In this document: positions 59,063 to 64,000 of the stretch, piece after piece
How the letters are laid out: the number at the start of each line of letters is the position of its first letter
Numbering within the stretch: the first letter of the stretch is position 1
DNA from: Halomonas caseinilytica
GTDB taxonomy: Bacteria; Pseudomonadota; Gammaproteobacteria; Pseudomonadales; Halomonadaceae
DNA length: 64,000 nt
Direction of reading: 5' to 3'
Assembly: GCF_001662305.1 (NCBI RefSeq)
Contig: NZ_BDEP01000016.1
Location: 62,001-126,000, forward strand
The notes under the pieces: generated by a model
The model's input: the letters and a program-made list of their open reading frames with translations, nothing else
Databases searched by the model: none
What the model was told of the DNA's origin: nothing
Made by a program: the position numbers and the translations under genes

Positions 59063-59104
59063 TCGATCTGAGGTTGGTCTCTTTCCCTAGCGACGACTGC
59101 GATG

Positions 59105-59129
59105 CCTCGTCAGGGAGCTCCTGACGAGG
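59105..59129. repeat. Perfect hairpin at the left edge of repeat copy B
   Basis: CCTCGTCAGG-GAGCT-CCTGACGAGG forms a 10-bp perfect stem with a 5-nt loop. It ends where the repeat copy B begins and is absent from copy A. Confidence 0.6.
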
Positions 59130-59311
59130 GGCGCCGGGACCAAGCCGAAGAGGAGATCCGACGCCAAGGGTGAGAAGCACTGCTCCGAACGGGCTGGCCA
59201 TGGATGGCCAGCACTGGTCCTGCAAGCGGAGCAGGATACTACGAGAGCGCCGCTGGGCGTCGGTAGTGTACAAGGAGGTATTCACAGCACTTCCTCGCGA
59301 TCAGCCCCGGG
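59128..59311 (+). repeat. Hairpin-rich repeat, copy B
   Basis: About 185 bp, in the same orientation as copy A (39764). The GCTGGCCAT/ATGGCCAGC stem is at 59193-59212. The first stem (GGCGCCGG/CCGACGCC) has one mismatch relative to copy A. Together with the ald terminator and the 59105 hairpin it accounts for most of the 416-nt gap before trpS; 59312-59420 shows nothing else I can name. Confidence 0.75.
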
Positions 59312-59420
59312 CAGATACGACTCTCTGCACTAGCCCTGCGACTTGTTCCCGGCAGGTCGCCTTGACCGGGGCCTCGCGTTACCATGGCGGGCATTCCAGA
59401 GTCAGCAGAGTCCCGCTTTC

Positions 59421-60446
59421 ATGACTGCAGCATCCGACAAGACCCGTGTGCTCACGGGCATCACCACCACCGGTACTCCCCACCTGGGCAACTATGTCGG
59501 CGCCATCAAGCCCGCCATCGCCGCGAGCCAGGACCCGAGCGTCCAGTCCTACTATTTCCTCGCCGACCTGCATGCGCTGATCAAGAGCCAGGACCCGAAG
59601 CGGGTCCAGCAGTCGCGCCTGGAGATCGCCGCCACCTGGCTGGCCCTGGGGCTGGATACCGATAATGCCATCTTCTATCGGCAGTCGGACATTCCCGAGA
59701 TTCCCGAGCTGACCTGGATGCTGTCCTGCGTCTGCGCCAAGGGCCTGATGAATCGTGCCCATGCCTACAAGGCGGCGGTGGCCGACAACGAGCAGGCCGG
59801 TCATCCGGACCCGGACAAGGGCGTGACCATGGGGCTGTTCGGCTATCCGGTGCTGATGGCCGCCGACATCCTGATGTTCAACGCCCAGCGTGTGCCGGTA
59901 GGACGCGACCAGATCCAGCACATCGAGATGGCGCGCGACATGGCCGGCCGCTTCAATCACCTCTTCAAGGGCCAGTACTTCACCCTGCCCGATGCGGTGG
60001 TCGACGAGCGGGTCGAGGTTCTGGGCGGGCTCGATGGACGCAAGATGTCCAAGAGCTACGACAACACCATCCCGCTGTTCGTCTCCGAGAAAAAGCTGCT
60101 CAAGTTGGTGCGCAAGATCAAGACCAACTCGCTGGAACCCGGCGAGCCCAAGGATCCGGATAGCTGCACGCTGTTCCAGATCTACTCGGCCTTCGCCAGT
60201 CAGGAAGAGGCGGCCGAGATGCGTACCGAATACGAGAACGGGATCGGCTGGGGCGAGGCCAAGAACCGGGTCTTCGAATACCTCAATGAACAACTTCGCG
60301 AGCCGAGGGAGCGCTACCAGGCGCTGCTGGAAGATCCTGCTCACATCGAGAACGTGCTCCGCCAGGGGGCCGAGCGTGCCCGTGCCGAGGCCGCGCCTTT
60401 CATGGATCGGCTGCGCCAGGCGGTAGGTCTGGGACGTTTCGTCTGA
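59421..60446 (+). CDS. trpS: Tryptophanyl-tRNA synthetase
   Basis: A class I synthetase, 341 residues. It has HIGH-like TGTPHLGNYVGAIKP, KMSKS in GLDGRKMSKSYDNTIPLF, the Trp-site segment VGRDQIQHIEMARD and FGYPVLMAADILMFN. I chose the ATG at 59421 over an upstream in-frame start at 59343. Its ribosome-binding site is weak. Confidence 0.96.
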   Translation: MTAASDKTRVLTGITTTGTPHLGNYVGAIKPAIAASQDPSVQSYYFLADLHALIKSQDPKRVQQSRLEIAATWLALGLDTDNAIFYRQSDIPEIPELTWMLSCVCAKGLMNRAHAYKAAVADNEQAGHPDPDKGVTMGLFGYPVLMAADILMFNAQRVPVGRDQIQHIEMARDMAGRFNHLFKGQYFTLPDAVVDERVEVLGGLDGRKMSKSYDNTIPLFVSEKKLLKLVRKIKTNSLEPGEPKDPDSCTLFQIYSAFASQEEAAEMRTEYENGIGWGEAKNRVFEYLNEQLREPRERYQALLEDPAHIENVLRQGAERARAEAAPFMDRLRQAVGLGRFV

Positions 60447-60573
60447 TTCGCCACGCTGAACGGCGCCTCCAGGAGCCTTGGTCTCCATGGGCGGTGCGCC
60501 GACGTGGTAGAGTAGCGCCCAAGTCGCCGCAGAGCGTCACGGCCCGGATTCCAGAGACAGCAGAGACGAACCG

Positions 60574-62253
60574 ATGACCAGAGAAGCCAAGCGCCCCCTC
60601 TATATTCCCTACGCCGGGCCCCCCTTGCTCGAGATGCCGCTGCTCAACAAGGGGAGTGCCTTCACTCGCGAGGAACGCCTCGAGTTCAACCTGATCGGCC
60701 TGTTGCCGCAGAATGTCGAGACCATCGAGGAACAGGTCGAGCGGGCCTATCGCCAGTATCGCCAGTGCCAGAACGATCTGGACCGGCACATTTATCTGCG
60801 CGCCATCCAGGACGACAACGAGACACTTTATTTTCGTCTGGTCTCCGAGCATCTCGAGGAGATGCTGCCGATCATCTATACCCCCACGGTGGGGCAGGCC
60901 TGCGAAGAATTCTCCAACATCTATCGCAACCATCGTGGCCTGTTCATTTCCTATCCCGATCGGGACCGCATGGACGATATCCTGCGCAGCGCCACCAAGG
61001 ACAAGGTCAAGGTGATCGTGGTCACCGATGGTGAGCGTATCCTGGGGCTGGGCGATCAGGGGATCGGCGGCATGGGAATTCCCATCGGCAAACTTTCCCT
61101 GTACACCGCCTGTGGCGGCATCAGCCCGGCCTATACGCTGCCGATCACGCTCGATGTGGGCACCAACAACCAGGCCCTGCTCGACGACCCGATGTACATG
61201 GGCTGGCGACATCCGCGTGTCTCCCAGGCAGAGTACGATGCCTTCATGGCAGACTTCATCGCGGCCGTGAAGCGTCGCTGGCCTCAGGTGCTGCTGCAGT
61301 TCGAGGACTTCGCCCAGGCCAATGCCATGCCGCTGCTGGAGCGTTACCGCGACGAGCTGTGCTGCTTCAATGACGACATCCAGGGAACTGCCTCGGTCTG
61401 CGTAGGCACCCTGATGGCGGCGTGCAAGGCTCGGGGCGAAGGCGTGGCCGATCAGCGTGTGGTCTTCGTGGGAGCAGGGTCCGCCGGTTGCGGCATCGCC
61501 GAGCAAGTGGTGGTGGCCATGCAAGCCGAGGGCCTGTCGGAACAGGAGGCCCGGGCGCGCGTCTTCATGGTCGACCGCGAGGGGCTGGTGACCTCGGAAC
61601 AGTCCTGGCTACGCGATTTCCAGCGGCGGTTGGCGCAGGACCCCTCGCTGGTCGAGGGCTGGGACGGGCAGGCGCTGCTCGAGGTGGTCAAGCAGGTGCG
61701 TCCGACGGTGCTGCTCGGTGTTTGCGGCCAACAGGGCCTGTTCACCGAAGAGGTGATCCGCACCATGCATGCCGGTTGCCCTTCGCCGCTGGTGATGCCG
61801 CTTTCCAACCCGACCTCCCGAGCCGAAGCGTTGCCGGAAGACGTGATCCGCTGGACCGACGGCCAGGCCATGGTGGCCACGGGCAGCCCCTTCGCGCCGG
61901 TGGAGTATCAGGGACGCCAGTATCCCATCGCCCAGTGTAACAACGCCTATATCTTTCCGGGCATCGGGCTCGGTGTGGTGGCCGCCGGTGCGCGCCGGGT
62001 CACCGACGGCATGCTGATGGCGGCTTCCCGTGCCCTGGCGGCGGAAGCGCCGGTGGCCAAGACCGGTGAAGGGTCGGTGTTGCCGGCCCTGTCGAAGATC
62101 CGGGATCTGTCCAAGGCGATCGCCTTCGAAGTGGCCGCCCAGGCGCAGAAGGAGGAAGTGGCCCTGAAAAGCGATGAAAAGGCCATCCGTGCCGCCATCG
62201 AGCGCCACTTCTGGTATCCGGAGTATCGGGATTATCGGCGCCGTTCCTTCTGA
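60574..62253 (+). CDS. maeA: NAD-dependent malic enzyme (oxaloacetate-decarboxylating)
   Basis: Oxidative decarboxylation of malate to pyruvate. The product is 559 residues, matching E. coli MaeA (565). It has [38 protein letters not shown], the metal/substrate segment [37 protein letters not shown] fold [18 protein letters not shown], and [17 protein letters not shown]. It lies 127 nt behind trpS, separated by a short leader. Confidence 0.95.
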   Translation: MTREAKRPLYIPYAGPPLLEMPLLNKGSAFTREERLEFNLIGLLPQNVETIEEQVERAYRQYRQCQNDLDRHIYLRAIQDDNETLYFRLVSEHLEEMLPIIYTPTVGQACEEFSNIYRNHRGLFISYPDRDRMDDILRSATKDKVKVIVVTDGERILGLGDQGIGGMGIPIGKLSLYTACGGISPAYTLPITLDVGTNNQALLDDPMYMGWRHPRVSQAEYDAFMADFIAAVKRRWPQVLLQFEDFAQANAMPLLERYRDELCCFNDDIQGTASVCVGTLMAACKARGEGVADQRVVFVGAGSAGCGIAEQVVVAMQAEGLSEQEARARVFMVDREGLVTSEQSWLRDFQRRLAQDPSLVEGWDGQALLEVVKQVRPTVLLGVCGQQGLFTEEVIRTMHAGCPSPLVMPLSNPTSRAEALPEDVIRWTDGQAMVATGSPFAPVEYQGRQYPIAQCNNAYIFPGIGLGVVAAGARRVTDGMLMAASRALAAEAPVAKTGEGSVLPALSKIRDLSKAIAFEVAAQAQKEEVALKSDEKAIRAAIERHFWYPEYRDYRRRSF

Positions 62254-62325
62254 CATCGTCGGCGTGCGGTGATGTGCCCCTGCTGCGCGTTGGCGTTGCT
62301 CGCAAGATAGCGACCCGCCACAAAG

Positions 62326-62357
62326 AAGCCCCCGCCGGTGAACCGGCGGGGGCTTTT
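62326..62357. terminator. Terminator between maeA and acnA
   Basis: A 13-bp perfect stem (AAGCCCCCGCCGG/CCGGCGGGGGCTT) with a 4-nt loop is followed by TT. It lies between two convergent genes and can serve both. Confidence 0.85.
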
Positions 62358-62380
62358 GCGTCAAGGGGGAAAGGCGGCGA

Positions 62381-64000
<1,620 letters not shown>

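Noticed and set aside
62254..62325. Possible further copy of the intergenic palindrome behind maeA
   Set aside because: Only GCGTTGGCGTTG-like fragments match; no arms pair, so at most a remnant.

Overview
The window looks like chromosome of a high-GC gammaproteobacterium, most likely Halomonas or a close relative (Halomonadaceae). This is inferred from protein similarity and gene order, not from a database search. It is almost entirely ordinary chromosomal genes. I found no rRNA, tRNA, CRISPR array, insertion sequence or prophage.

Layout. (1) 1-3.8 kb: end of a DUF349-type gene, minCDE, and sbcB (exonuclease I). (2) 3.9-11.1 kb: a pitrilysin-family M16 protease coupled to an SRAP-fold protein that has lost its catalytic residues, a TetR regulator coupled to a PlsC-type acyltransferase, then corB/yfjD-like and ypjD/corE-like membrane proteins. 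(3) 11.2-21.9 kb: ffh, the rpsP-rimM-trmD-rplS translation operon, xerD, dsbC, hom, thrC and recJ. (4) 21.9-36.1 kb: an accessory block between recJ and prfB, genes that are adjacent in E. coli. It holds a VOC protein, a MerR-copper ATPase operon ending in an unlisted 23-residue membrane peptide, a FadL-type channel, a porin, and a complete oligopeptide ABC transporter with two tandem binding proteins. (5) 36.1-43.3 kb: prfB with its programmed +1 frameshift, lysS, a small acidic protein, an MFS exporter, a BolA protein, a probable HolD, rimI and a ZapB-like coiled coil. (6) 43.4-48.9 kb: rsmD divergent from ftsYEX and rpoH, then slmA. (7) 48.3-53.0 kb, minus strand: coaBC-dut-algC-argB-slmA. 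(8) 53.2-64 kb: radC, rpmB-rpmG, mutM, rlmI, a DUF2007 protein, a thioesterase, ald, trpS, an NAD-type malic enzyme and the 3' part of acnA.

The least explained material lies between genes. A family of imperfect palindromes of about 141-145 bp sits directly behind stop codons (recJ, oppC, the second oppA, and the acidic protein gene). Related palindromes follow prfB, lysS and rlmI. A separate repeat of roughly 190 bp with three conserved hairpins occurs twice (about 39.76 and 59.13 kb) and may be a structured RNA or a non-autonomous mobile element. With the degenerate SRAP protein and the copA-coupled peptide, these are the best leads for something new.
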